NCBI GenBank assembly: GCA_015057085.1
Contig: SVFB01000100.1
Location: forward strand, 1-64,000
Length of the DNA: 64,000 bases
Reading direction: 5' to 3'
From: Lachnospiraceae bacterium
Lineage (GTDB): Bacteria; Bacillota; Clostridia; Lachnospirales; Lachnospiraceae
A model generated the notes under the pieces. It saw nothing but the letters and a program-made list of their open reading frames with translations. It did not search any database and had not been told where the DNA came from. Position 1 is the first letter of the stretch; each line of letters starts with the position of its first letter. The position numbers and the translations under genes are program-made. This document shows positions 33,830 through 42,871 of this stretch, piece by piece.

Positions 33830-36301
33830 TTATCCGTTTTCTTCAAGATAATTTTCAAATTGTTCCATAGACATCAAAACCGTTCTCGGTTTCGTACCCA
33901 TTTCCGGTCCGACAACTCCGGCCTCTTCCAATTCGTCCATTATTCTTGCAGCACGGTTAAAACCAATCTTTAAATAACGTTGAAGCATACCAATAGAAGC
34001 TTTTTCTTTATCCACCACAACTCTGGCTGCATCAACAAACAATGGGTCTCCTCCATCGGAAGCATCCCCACCGCCAATTGCGACTGTTTGATTCGATGAT
34101 GAAGTGATCGTCTCCATTTTGCTTTGTACTTCTTCGTTGTATCCCGGATGAGAATTATGTTCTTTCAAGAAGGATACCACATTCTCAACCTCTTGATCTG
34201 TCACAAAAGCGCCTTGCACACGAACAGGCTTCGGTAATCCTTGAGGTGCAAATAGCATATCTCCTTTACCCAGAAGTTTCTCCGCTCCACCCATATCAAG
34301 AATGGTTCGAGAATCAACACTGGATGTAACAGCAAAGGCGATACGGCTCGGCATATTCGCCTTAATCAAACCGGTGATGACATCCACCGATGGTCTCTGT
34401 GTTGCTATAATCAAATGAATTCCTGCCGCACGAGCCAACTGCGCCAATCGACAAATCGCTTCTTCCACTTCGTTAGAAGCCACCATCATCAAATCTGCCA
34501 ACTCATCAACAATCACTACAATATGAGGCATCTTCTTTTCGCCTTCCGGCAGTGAAGCATTATATCCCTTGATTTCACGACAGCCTGTTTCAGCAAATTT
34601 TTGATAACGATCACTCATTTCTGCAACTGCCCATTGAAGAGCGCCGGCTGCTTTCTTCGGATCTGTTACAACAGGAATAATCAGATGCGGAATGCCATTA
34701 TAAACAGATAATTCCACCACCTTCGGGTCAATCATCAATAATTTCACATCTTCCGGATTGGATTTGTATAATAAACTCATAATAATCGTATTAATACAAA
34801 CTGATTTACCGGAACCTGTTGAACCGGCAATCAAAAGATGCGGCATTTTTGCAATATCCGTAATCATAATCTTTCCTGCAATATCTTTACCAACAGCAAA
34901 GGTTAAAGTTGCTTTTGAATTCTTAAAATCATCTGATTCCACAACTTCTCTAAATGGAACTGCAACATTTTCTTTGTTTGGTACTTCAATTCCAACCGCC
35001 GCTTTTCCCGGGATTGGAGCTTCAATACGAATATCTGCAGCTGCAAGATTTAGTTTGATATCATCTTCAAGATTCTTAATCTTTGAAACTTTCACTCCAA
35101 GCTTCGGCTCTAATTCATATCGAGTAACAGCAGGTCCACAGCTGACATTCGTTACTGTCGCCTCTACACCAAAGGTTGCAAGCGTCTGCTCCAATTTAAC
35201 GGCAGTGTTGCGCAAATCGCTTTCCGTATTTCCGGCACGCTTCCCTTTTCCCGGTTTTAGCAAATCAATTGGAGGAAATTCATAATCTTTATATGACACC
35301 TGTCCTTCTGCTGCTTCAGAAACCTTTTTGATTTCTGAATCCAATTCTTCTTTCGATATTTTCTCTTTGACCGGAGCTTCTTTTTTTGCTGCAGGTTTTG
35401 GTTCCTCTGCCGGAATATCCTTTGTAAAATCTCCGGAAATATTCAGTTTTGAAGCAACTTCTTTCGCATTTACGCTCTCCGGCTTCATAAAACTTTCTTC
35501 GGAGACAAGCTTTGCATCACCATTGGCATTCAAAGCCATCTTACGCTCGTATTGAACCTCCGGAATATCAAGTTCAGGTTCTGCCTGTAACTCTTTCATT
35601 GCATCAGATTTTCTCTTTTTATGCGATTTCTTTAATGTGATATCCGGGGTAACGCCACTATATCGATTATTCTTTCGTTCTTCACGCTCTAAACGTCTTT
35701 CCTCTCTACGTTCCTCTGATAATGCGCGCATCTCTTCGGTTTTTTTGCGCATAAACAGAATTGGCGTACGCTCAAAAATAATCACAATACAGATTGCGAG
35801 CACAATCACATCAATGACATAGGCACCGATTAAACCGAAGGCAGGTTCAATCAAATAGGCAAGCACACCACCGATTAATCCTCCACCATTTTTAGATGTA
35901 CGACTGTATTTAAAACAATCAATCGGTTTTACAATATCGCTTTCATATACCACAAGGGTCATAAACATACAAATAAAAAACAGCAATACAATTGCAGCAA
36001 TCAATTTAACGACTGCATAATGATTATTCCCTCTTACAACATTGATTACGGACAATGTGATATAGACCAATACAAATGGTAACACATATTGAAACAGTCC
36101 AAACAAACCAAAGAAAAAGCCTGAAACTGCATTGCCGACAGCTCCGCCAAGACCAAAATTGCTAATAAGCAATAATATTGCAATTGCTGTTGCAACCAAT
36201 AGATAAATCGTCTCTTTGATTTCACTCTGTTGCTCTATATTTTTGGCACGATTGCCTCCGGTTCTTCTTTTAGTGCCGGAAGACTTTCTTTTTGTCGCCA
36301 T
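33830..36301 (-). CDS. ftsK: DNA translocase FtsK/SpoIIIE
   Basis: A septal DNA pump that clears chromosome ends during division. Four to five N-terminal membrane helices (about residues 30-180) are followed by a charged linker (about 185-330) rich in Lys/Glu. The motor domain has Walker A AGSTGSGKSVCINTII, Walker B IVVIVDELADLMM, and IIATQRPSVDVITGLIKANMPSRIAF. The C-terminal gamma winged helix (YLKIGFNRAARIMDELEEAGVVG) binds polar KOPS-type motifs. FtsK and SpoIIIE cannot be distinguished here. GGAGG precedes the ATG; no neighbour shares the operon obviously. Confidence 0.95.
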   Translation of the reverse strand: MATKRKSSGTKRRTGGNRAKNIEQQSEIKETIYLLVATAIAILLLISNFGLGGAVGNAVSGFFFGLFGLFQYVLPFVLVYITLSVINVVRGNNHYAVVKLIAAIVLLFFICMFMTLVVYESDIVKPIDCFKYSRTSKNGGGLIGGVLAYLIEPAFGLIGAYVIDVIVLAICIVIIFERTPILFMRKKTEEMRALSEERREERRLEREERKNNRYSGVTPDITLKKSHKKRKSDAMKELQAEPELDIPEVQYERKMALNANGDAKLVSEESFMKPESVNAKEVASKLNISGDFTKDIPAEEPKPAAKKEAPVKEKISKEELDSEIKKVSEAAEGQVSYKDYEFPPIDLLKPGKGKRAGNTESDLRNTAVKLEQTLATFGVEATVTNVSCGPAVTRYELEPKLGVKVSKIKNLEDDIKLNLAAADIRIEAPIPGKAAVGIEVPNKENVAVPFREVVESDDFKNSKATLTFAVGKDIAGKIMITDIAKMPHLLIAGSTGSGKSVCINTIIMSLLYKSNPEDVKLLMIDPKVVELSVYNGIPHLIIPVVTDPKKAAGALQWAVAEMSDRYQKFAETGCREIKGYNASLPEGEKKMPHIVVIVDELADLMMVASNEVEEAICRLAQLARAAGIHLIIATQRPSVDVITGLIKANMPSRIAFAVTSSVDSRTILDMGGAEKLLGKGDMLFAPQGLPKPVRVQGAFVTDQEVENVVSFLKEHNSHPGYNEEVQSKMETITSSSNQTVAIGGGDASDGGDPLFVDAARVVVDKEKASIGMLQRYLKIGFNRAARIMDELEEAGVVGPEMGTKPRTVLMSMEQFENYLEENG

Positions 36302-36436
36302 ATATAATCCTCCAAAATTACATAAACTAACTAGTTTAATATACCATATTTAGATGTTATTGTCATTCATCCAATCAAAAATCTACCACATTTTGATTTT
36401 TTTACAAATTTTAAAACAATTATTGTATAAACTCAC

Positions 36437-36484
36437 AAAAAAGCATCAGACTAATGAAAAGGATTTCCTCCAAGTCTGATGCTT
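36437..36484 (-). terminator. Rho-independent terminator after glgA
   Basis: On the minus strand a 12-bp stem AAGCATCAGACT / AGTCTGATGCTT (36441-36452 with 36473-36484) closes a 20-nt loop and is followed by a U-run (A-run from 36437). It lies directly after the glgA stop at 36493. The rest of the 36302-36492 gap is AT-rich without further clear signals. Confidence 0.85.
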
Positions 36485-36492
36485 ATTTGTAA

Positions 36493-37950
36493 TTAATCAT
36501 ATAATCCCAATAGATAATCGTACAATCCCTCATAGCGGAATTTTGAAGCATTCCATGAGAAATCTTTTTGAATGCCTCTATCAATGATCTGATTCCAAGC
36601 ACGTTTCTTGTCATAATAAATATGCTTTGAATAATTGATAATATTTAACATTTCATGAGCATTATAATTTGTGAAAGAGAATCCATCACCGGTATTCTCA
36701 TATTCGTTATAAGGAATTACTGTATCCTTCAAGCCACCGGTTTCTCTTACAATCGGAACAGTTCCATATCTGAAAGAAATCAACTGCGTCAATCCACATG
36801 GTTCAAACAGCGATGGCATCAAGAATGCATCTGCTGCGGCATAAAGCTTACGAGCCAGTTCATCAGAATAGCAAATATTGGCAGATACTCGATCCGGATA
36901 CTTCCATGCATAATGGCGGAACATGTTCTCATATTGCGCATCACCTGTACCGATTACCACGAATTGCGTAAACTCATCAACAATGCCATCCATCACACAA
37001 TTGACAAGATCCAGGCCCTTTTGATCAGTCAGTCTGGAAACAAGTCCAATCATGTATTTCTTCTTATCGACCGCAAGACCAAGTTCCTCTTGCAGTTTTT
37101 CTTTGTTCGATGCCTTCTTTTTACGGAAATTGTCTTTGTTGTAATTTGTAAAAATCTTTGAATCCGTTTCCGGATTATAGGAATCATAATCAATTCCGTT
37201 GACAATTCCCTGCATGTCAAAGTGTCTGGCAGAAAGTAAACCATCCAATCCCTCTCCGTAAAAAGGCATCTGAATTTCATTTGCATAACTGTCGCTTACA
37301 GTGGTGATATAGTCTGCATATACAATACCACCCTTTAACATGTTCGCATCTTTTTTGAATTCCAGTTTGTCCGGTGTAAATAATGATTTTGAAAAACCGG
37401 TAAGCCCTTCCATAGTCTCGCAATCCCAAACACCTTGGAATTTCAAATTATGAATGGTTATTATGCTCTTCATTCCCCAGAAGAAGGAATTCCCCTGGAA
37501 TTCATTTTTTAAATATACAGGAATCAATCCTGTTTCCCAGTCATGACAATGGATAATCTGTGGCTGGAAATCAATCAAAGGCAACATCGATAAGACTGCC
37601 TTATCAAAAAATACGAATTTCTCGATATCAAAACGAATATCACCATAAGGTGCACTACAGGTGAAATATTCCTCGTTATCGATGAAATAATAGGTTACGC
37701 CATCTAATTTATATTGCAAAACACCTACGTACTTATCCTGAATATAATTTCCGGCGCTCATATAAAAATGAGTCACATATTCAAATTTGCTGCGGAATTT
37801 CTCCGGTATACAACTGTAGTTCGGAATCACAACACGAACATCCCAGTATTCCGGGTCAAATTCTTTCGGCAAGGCCCCGCAAACATCGGCAAGACCTCCT
37901 GTTTTAATAAATGGTACACATTCAGATGCAGCAAATAGAATCTTTTTCAT
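36493..37950 (-). CDS. glgA: Glycogen synthase (ADP-glucose type)
   Basis: A GT5 retaining glucosyltransferase that extends alpha-1,4-glucan from ADP-glucose. The N-terminal ADP-glucose motif reads KTGGLADVCGALP (family K-x-G-G-L). The C-terminal half has VSRLTDQKGLDLV and the catalytic/nucleotide block SLFEPCGLTQLISFRYGTVPIVRETGGLKDTV. 485 residues is standard. Its ribosome-binding site (GAAGAGG) lies in the end of yebC, 3 bases upstream. No other glycogen genes (glgB, C, D, P) are present in the window, which is unusual for glgA. Confidence 0.95.
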   Translation of the reverse strand: MKKILFAASECVPFIKTGGLADVCGALPKEFDPEYWDVRVVIPNYSCIPEKFRSKFEYVTHFYMSAGNYIQDKYVGVLQYKLDGVTYYFIDNEEYFTCSAPYGDIRFDIEKFVFFDKAVLSMLPLIDFQPQIIHCHDWETGLIPVYLKNEFQGNSFFWGMKSIITIHNLKFQGVWDCETMEGLTGFSKSLFTPDKLEFKKDANMLKGGIVYADYITTVSDSYANEIQMPFYGEGLDGLLSARHFDMQGIVNGIDYDSYNPETDSKIFTNYNKDNFRKKKASNKEKLQEELGLAVDKKKYMIGLVSRLTDQKGLDLVNCVMDGIVDEFTQFVVIGTGDAQYENMFRHYAWKYPDRVSANICYSDELARKLYAAADAFLMPSLFEPCGLTQLISFRYGTVPIVRETGGLKDTVIPYNEYENTGDGFSFTNYNAHEMLNIINYSKHIYYDKKRAWNQIIDRGIQKDFSWNASKFRYEGLYDYLLGLYD

Positions 37951-37953
37951 AAT

Positions 37954-38685
37954 TTATGCCTCTTCCATATTGTGATATACTTCCTGTACATCATCATCTT
38001 CATCCAACAGGTCAATAATTCTCTCGAAATTCTTAATATCCGTTTCATCGGAAAGTGTTACTGTGTTTTGCGGAATCATAGTTACTTCAGCAGAAACCAT
38101 CGGTACATTTTCTTTTTCCAAAGCTTCTCGAACCGCTTCGAAGTCAGCAGGATCGGTTGTAATCTCATAACTGTCATCTTCTTCGGTAAAGTCTTCAGCA
38201 CCCGCATCCAATGCAAGCATCATAAATTCATCTGCATCAGTTTCATACTGCTCTTTATCTACGATAATCTGTCCCTTTTCATCAAACATGAAGGAAACAC
38301 AACCCTGTGTTCCAATACTTCCATGTCCCTTTGTAAAGCAATTACGAACATTTGCAGCAGTACGGTTTTTATTATCAGTCAAACACTTTACGATAATTGC
38401 GGTACCGGATGGTCCATATCCTTCGTATGTGGCAGATTCGTAATTAACTGCACCGCCTTCTCCGGAAGCTTTCTTGATACCTCTTTCAATGGTATCATTT
38501 GGAACATTGTTAGCCTTTGCTTTTGCAATAACCTGTGCAAGCTTAAAATTATTTGATGGATCAGGTCCACCCTCTTTTACAGCTACGGCAATTTCTCTAC
38601 CAATCATAGTAAAGATTTTACCCTTAGCCGCATCATTTTTCTCTTTCTTATGTTTGATATTCGCGAACTTTGAATGTCCTGACAT
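37954..38685 (-). CDS. yebC: YebC/PmpR-family protein (TACO1 type)
   Basis: A member of the YebC/TACO1 family, described both as DNA-binding regulators and as factors that help ribosomes through proline stretches. It begins [25 protein letters not shown], the near-invariant family start. [27 protein letters not shown] and [19 protein letters not shown] follow. 243 residues is normal. GAGG is correctly spaced. It is followed after 3 bases by glgA, so the two are co-translated, although a functional link is not evident. Confidence 0.95.
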   Translation of the reverse strand: MSGHSKFANIKHKKEKNDAAKGKIFTMIGREIAVAVKEGGPDPSNNFKLAQVIAKAKANNVPNDTIERGIKKASGEGGAVNYESATYEGYGPSGTAIIVKCLTDNKNRTAANVRNCFTKGHGSIGTQGCVSFMFDEKGQIIVDKEQYETDADEFMMLALDAGAEDFTEEDDSYEITTDPADFEAVREALEKENVPMVSAEVTMIPQNTVTLSDETDIKNFERIIDLLDEDDDVQEVYHNMEEA

Positions 38686-38739
38686 ATTACATTCCTCATC
38701 TTTCTATTTATAAATTAACTACCAAAAATAATAACAAAC

Positions 38740-40227
38740 TTATCTCAAATACGCAAGTTTCGTGAGCCCATCTATGATATCCGAGGCCATCATCGGAGTT
38801 TTCCCCACTGTCTGAGCAGCAAAATCGCCGGCATCCGCATGAATTTTTGCCCCGGCTGCAGCCGCCAGATCATAGGATGCGCCGCGAGCCATCAACGAAG
38901 CAATGATACCGGATAGCACATCTCCACTTCCGGCAGTGGCCATACCGCTATTGCCTGCAATATTGATATAAGAATTTCCATATGGAACTGCAGTAATGCT
39001 TCTAGCATCTTTCAAATGACATACCACATTGTATTTATCTGCGAATTCCCTTGCAGTTTCAACAAAATGCGTCTGAATATAAGAAACAGGGGCATTAAGA
39101 AGTCTAGACATTTCTCCGATATGTGGTGTCACAACAATATCCAGATGCGGTTTCAACAATTGATCCGTTTCTTCGGATATCAGATTCAATGCATCTGCAT
39201 CCATAATCATCGGCACTGTCACATTTGCTGTCACCAGCTTAAGTAACTGCTTTGCATGCTGATCTGTGCCCAATCCGGGTCCGATTAAAACTGCATTCGC
39301 CCAATTCAAAGCCTCCAACACAGTTGATTGTTCAATCGATTTTCCATAGGTTGTGATAATCGCTTCAGGAATCAAAGTCTGCAAAACTACACGATTGTCT
39401 TCCGGGGTAAGGATTTTGACCAAACCTGTACCGGTTCTGTAAGCTGCTTTTGCCGCAAGATAGGCAGCTCCGGCCATTCCAACACTTCCTGCTACAATTA
39501 ATAATTTACCGTATGTACCTTTATGAGAATTCGGAATCTGCTTTGGCAAAATTTCAAATAAATCATTTTCTTCCAGATATAATGCACGAGGTTTACGTTC
39601 CGCAGCACTTTCCAATGTGATTCCAATTGGTACGCAGCGAACTTCTCCTGCATAAGATGCTCCCGGAAACAAATACAATCCCAATTTTTCGAATGAAAAT
39701 GTGATTGTATAATCAGCCTTAAAAGCACAACCTAAAATTTGACCATCATCAGCAGCAATGCCTGATGGAATATCCACAGATACTTTTAATGCATTTAATG
39801 AATTCAGTCGATTCAGAATTGCACTGTAATTTCCTTCGATTTTTCTGGACAAACCCGTTCCAAAAACTGCATCAATCACAACATCAAATTCACTGAATTG
39901 ATCTAATGAATCAACAATAGGATATTCATATGCCTGATACGCTTTTAATTGTTTTCCGGGCAAACCGGAAAGATTCGGATTACATAAATAAATAGAAGCA
40001 TCTATTCCGGCCTGACGCAACAATCTTGCGATTGCAATGCCATCTCCGCCGTTATTTCCGGATCCACAGACCACCAAATAGCGAGATTTCTGATTTGAAA
40101 ACAAAAGAAGCTCTCGGACAAATGCATTCGCAGCCTGTTCCATCAAAATCTCTGATGGAACAAAAAACTGTTGCGAAGTTCCTTCATCTAAAAGCTTCAT
40201 TTCTTTTCCGGTTACAAGATATTTCAT
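38740..40227 (-). CDS. nnr: Bifunctional NAD(P)H-hydrate epimerase/dehydratase
   Basis: Repairs hydrated NADH and NADPH. The N-terminal YjeF_N epimerase (about residues 1-215) has VVCGSGNNGGDGIAIARLL and VDIPSGIAADDG. The C-terminal ADP-dependent dehydratase (about 225-490) has AGSVGMAGAAYLAAKAAYRTGTGLV, VLIGPGLGTD and NSGMATAGSGDVLSGIIA. At 495 residues the fusion is full length. GAGGAG precedes the ATG, which overlaps the stop of the upstream coiled-coil gene by 4 bases. Confidence 0.96.
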   Translation of the reverse strand: MKYLVTGKEMKLLDEGTSQQFFVPSEILMEQAANAFVRELLLFSNQKSRYLVVCGSGNNGGDGIAIARLLRQAGIDASIYLCNPNLSGLPGKQLKAYQAYEYPIVDSLDQFSEFDVVIDAVFGTGLSRKIEGNYSAILNRLNSLNALKVSVDIPSGIAADDGQILGCAFKADYTITFSFEKLGLYLFPGASYAGEVRCVPIGITLESAAERKPRALYLEENDLFEILPKQIPNSHKGTYGKLLIVAGSVGMAGAAYLAAKAAYRTGTGLVKILTPEDNRVVLQTLIPEAIITTYGKSIEQSTVLEALNWANAVLIGPGLGTDQHAKQLLKLVTANVTVPMIMDADALNLISEETDQLLKPHLDIVVTPHIGEMSRLLNAPVSYIQTHFVETAREFADKYNVVCHLKDARSITAVPYGNSYINIAGNSGMATAGSGDVLSGIIASLMARGASYDLAAAAGAKIHADAGDFAAQTVGKTPMMASDIIDGLTKLAYLR

Positions 40228-40865
40228 GCCTTCTCCTCTTCTGATTTAGATTCTTCCACAATTCGTGTCTCTTCTTTCAGATCGAACATATCTAATATTT
40301 CCGCGCCGAAAATGTCATGAAGATAAGAATACATTTCTTTGTTGTTAATATCCCGGTTCTGTTTCCTGATAATATTTTTCTTTAACTCTATTCGAATCTG
40401 TTTAATCCAATCGTCAATTTCATCCGCTTCTTGTTTATTCAAACGAAGAATATCATAGCAATAGTCCATTGTCTCAAGCATTAATGCTTCATTGGTCTTT
40501 GCAATCTGATTTGGAATTTCAAGGAGCTCATCTTCACACTGTTCCAGACGTTCATTAATATCATCGATCAGGCGCTTATTATCTTCCATTTTCTTATCAC
40601 GAGTGGATTTATCCATCTCATCTTCAGCGCCATCCATATGATTCATTATATCATTCATCAGGTTATTCTTTAACTTTTTTAATTCTTTTAAGTCATTATT
40701 TAATTTGCCCTGACGACCTAACAGTCCGTTCAGCTCACTTTCAACACTTTTCACCGTTTCCGGTTTCCCATGAATTGCAAAAAGTCTGTGCCACTTTTGG
40801 TCCAAAACCAATACCGGGATTCGTTTTCCCACAATCGCACTTTTGAAATATTGCTGGTCTTTCAT
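40224..40865 (-). CDS. Coiled-coil protein of unknown function upstream of nnr
   Basis: I do not recognise a named family. The first 40 residues are mixed alpha/beta (IVGKRIPVLVLDQKWHRLFAIHGKP). Residues about 42-130 form a long heptad-rich coiled coil (VESELNGLLGRQGKLNNDLKELKKLKNNL...), then a second helical part ends in an acidic tail (EESKSEEEKA). There is no signal peptide or membrane helix, so it should be cytoplasmic. It starts after AGAGGA, 12 bases from rex, and overlaps nnr by 4 bases, forming a rex-(this gene)-nnr unit. The redox-linked neighbours suggest a housekeeping context but no specific function. Confidence 0.8.
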   Translation of the reverse strand: MKDQQYFKSAIVGKRIPVLVLDQKWHRLFAIHGKPETVKSVESELNGLLGRQGKLNNDLKELKKLKNNLMNDIMNHMDGAEDEMDKSTRDKKMEDNKRLIDDINERLEQCEDELLEIPNQIAKTNEALMLETMDYCYDILRLNKQEADEIDDWIKQIRIELKKNIIRKQNRDINNKEMYSYLHDIFGAEILDMFDLKEETRIVEESKSEEEKA

Positions 40866-40877
40866 CTGTTAATCCTC

Positions 40878-41507
40878 TTAATGATTTTTAACAATATTGT
40901 ATGATAACTGCATCAAACTATCCGATAAATGAACATTCTCGACTACGACATCAGTTGCATCGATAGAAAGATCCACATGCGCGAAGTTCCAAATTGCATG
41001 AATTCCAAGCGATACCAGACGATTAGCGATATCATCTGCAGATGACTTCGGCATGGTTAAAGCCGCAATGTCGATATTATGATCTTTGACAAAATCATCG
41101 AGTTCATTGATATGATGAACATCGATTCCACGAATCTTTGTACCTACCAAATCATCACGCACATCAAACAATGCAATGGTATGAAATCCGAGTTTTTCAA
41201 ATTTCATATAGTTTGCAATTGCTTGTCCTAAATTACCGGCACCGATGATGATAATATTATGTGTTTCATTCAATCCTAAGATTTTACCGATTTCTTCGTA
41301 GAGATAAGATACATTATATCCATATCCCTGCTGACCGAAACCACCAAAATTATTTAAATCCTGTCTGATTTGTGATGCTGTCACAGACATACGCTCACTT
41401 AATTCACCGGAAGAAATACGCTCCACACCTTCATCAAGTAATTCTCCCAAGTATCTGTAATAACGAGGCATTCTGCGAATAACAGCCTGTGAAATTTCCT
41501 TTTCCAA
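40878..41507 (-). CDS. rex: Redox-sensing transcriptional repressor Rex
   Basis: A dimeric repressor that binds DNA at a low NADH/NAD+ ratio and is released by NADH. The N-terminal winged helix (RMPRYYRYLGELLDEGVERISSGELSERMSVTASQIRQDL) is followed by the Rossmann fold with IIIGAGNLGQAIANY. The start is assigned to TTG 41507 because GGAGG lies 8 bases before it; an upstream in-frame TTG (41522) overlaps that site. This gives 209 residues, the usual size. It has a consensus promoter and a probable own operator upstream. Confidence 0.94.
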   Translation of the reverse strand: MEKEISQAVIRRMPRYYRYLGELLDEGVERISSGELSERMSVTASQIRQDLNNFGGFGQQGYGYNVSYLYEEIGKILGLNETHNIIIIGAGNLGQAIANYMKFEKLGFHTIALFDVRDDLVGTKIRGIDVHHINELDDFVKDHNIDIAALTMPKSSADDIANRLVSLGIHAIWNFAHVDLSIDATDVVVENVHLSDSLMQLSYNIVKNH

Positions 41508-41551
41508 CTTTATATCCTCCAAAACCCTAAATGTTTTTGGTATTCACCTAA

Positions 41552-41586
41552 TTGTTAATTATAGGAAAATACACACAGGCTGTCAA
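41552..41586 (-). promoter_or_regulatory. Consensus sigma-A promoter of rex
   Basis: On the minus strand TTGACA (41581-41586), exactly 17 bp, then TATAAT (41558-41563): a perfect consensus promoter, about 50 bases before the rex start. On the plus strand a Rex-type half-site TTGTTAA (41552-41558) abuts the -10. Confidence 0.85.
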
Positions 41587-41603
41587 TGTGAAATAATTAA
41601 CGA
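41586..41603. promoter_or_regulatory. Candidate Rex operator (autoregulation)
   Basis: ATGTGAA-ATAA-TTAACGA is an 18-bp near match to the Rex operator form TTGTGAA/TTGTTAA-N4-TTAACAA/TTCACAA, with one mismatch in each half. It abuts the -35 of the rex promoter and covers the last codons of icd. A half-site also touches the -10. Together these suggest NADH-controlled autoregulation. Confidence 0.55.
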
Positions 41604-42808
41604 ATATGTTTCTCCAATTCTTCCCTGATTGCAAGAATGAAATCTTTACTGTTCAAAACGGTCGGATTTTCAATGGTTGTAATCAAAGCCAAATCCTTTG
41701 TCATCTTTCCGGATTCAATTGTCGAGATACATGCTTTTTCCAATGCATCGGCAAAATCAACCAACTCTTTGGTATTGTCAAGTTCGCCACGCTTTCTTAA
41801 AGCCCCACTCCACGCAAAAATTGTTGCGACTGAGTTCGTAGAAGTTTCTTCTCCCTTTAAATGCTTATAATAATGGCGCTGAACAGTGCCATGTGCGGCT
41901 TCGTACTCATAGTATCCGTTCGGAGATACAAGAACAGAGGTCATCATTGCAAGTGAGCCAAATGCTGAGCTAATCATATCACTCATAACATCTCCGTCAT
42001 AATTCTTGCATGCCCAAATATATCCACCCTCAGATTTCATTACTCGAGCAACAGCATCATCAATCAAAGTATAGAAATAAGTAATGCCGGCTTTTTCGAA
42101 AGCATCCTTGTAATCTTTTTCAAAGATTTCAGCAAAGATATCTTTAAATGTATGATCATACTTCTTAGAAATAGTATCTTTTGTTGCAAACCATAAATCT
42201 TGCTTTGTATCCAATGCATATTTAAAGCAACTATGTGCAAAGCTTTCAATAGAATCGCATAAATTATGCTGTCCCTGAATCACACCGGCACCGGTGAAAT
42301 TATGAATCAATTCACGTGTTTCAGTTCCATCTTCTGCAGTATAAACAAGTTCTGCCTTTCCGGCTCCCGGGATTTTCATTTCAGTCGCTTTATATACATC
42401 ACCATAAGCATGTCTGGCAATGGTAATCGGCTTCTTCCATGTCTTAACATTCGGCTCAATTCCCTTTACAACAATCGGAGCACGGAATACTGTACCATCT
42501 AACATAGCACGAATGGTACCATTTGGACTCTTCCACATCTCTTTTAAATTGTATTCGGTCATTCTTGCCGCATTTGGTGTAATCGTTGCACACTTAACTG
42601 CTACGCCATATTTCTTAGTCGCATTTGCAGAGTCTACGGTCACCTGATCATTTGTACGATTTCTTTCCTCTAAACCAAGGTCGTAGTATTCTGTCTTCAA
42701 ATCGATAAACGGAATCAATAATTCATCTTTAATCATCTGCCAGAGAATTCTGGTCATTTCATCTCCGTCCATCTCTACCAACGGGGTTACCATCTTAATT
42801 TTGTTCAT
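41597..42808 (-). CDS. icd: NADP-dependent isocitrate dehydrogenase, eukaryotic-type dimer
   Basis: Oxidatively decarboxylates isocitrate to 2-oxoglutarate, supplying glutamate carbon. [23 protein letters not shown] and [21 protein letters not shown] are hallmarks of the eukaryotic-type homodimeric NADP enzyme rather than the E. coli type. [22 protein letters not shown] carries the metal-binding Asp residues, and [12 protein letters not shown] the coenzyme region. 403 residues is standard. AAAGGAG precedes the ATG. Its stop lies inside the candidate Rex operator of the next gene, with no terminator visible, so readthrough into rex is possible. Confidence 0.95.
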   Translation of the reverse strand: MNKIKMVTPLVEMDGDEMTRILWQMIKDELLIPFIDLKTEYYDLGLEERNRTNDQVTVDSANATKKYGVAVKCATITPNAARMTEYNLKEMWKSPNGTIRAMLDGTVFRAPIVVKGIEPNVKTWKKPITIARHAYGDVYKATEMKIPGAGKAELVYTAEDGTETRELIHNFTGAGVIQGQHNLCDSIESFAHSCFKYALDTKQDLWFATKDTISKKYDHTFKDIFAEIFEKDYKDAFEKAGITYFYTLIDDAVARVMKSEGGYIWACKNYDGDVMSDMISSAFGSLAMMTSVLVSPNGYYEYEAAHGTVQRHYYKHLKGEETSTNSVATIFAWSGALRKRGELDNTKELVDFADALEKACISTIESGKMTKDLALITTIENPTVLNSKDFILAIREELEKHIR

Positions 42809-42871
42809 AATCTCTCCTTTGACGCAAACTCAATTTATCAAATTAAAGTATAAAAACATGTTAAAAGTTCG

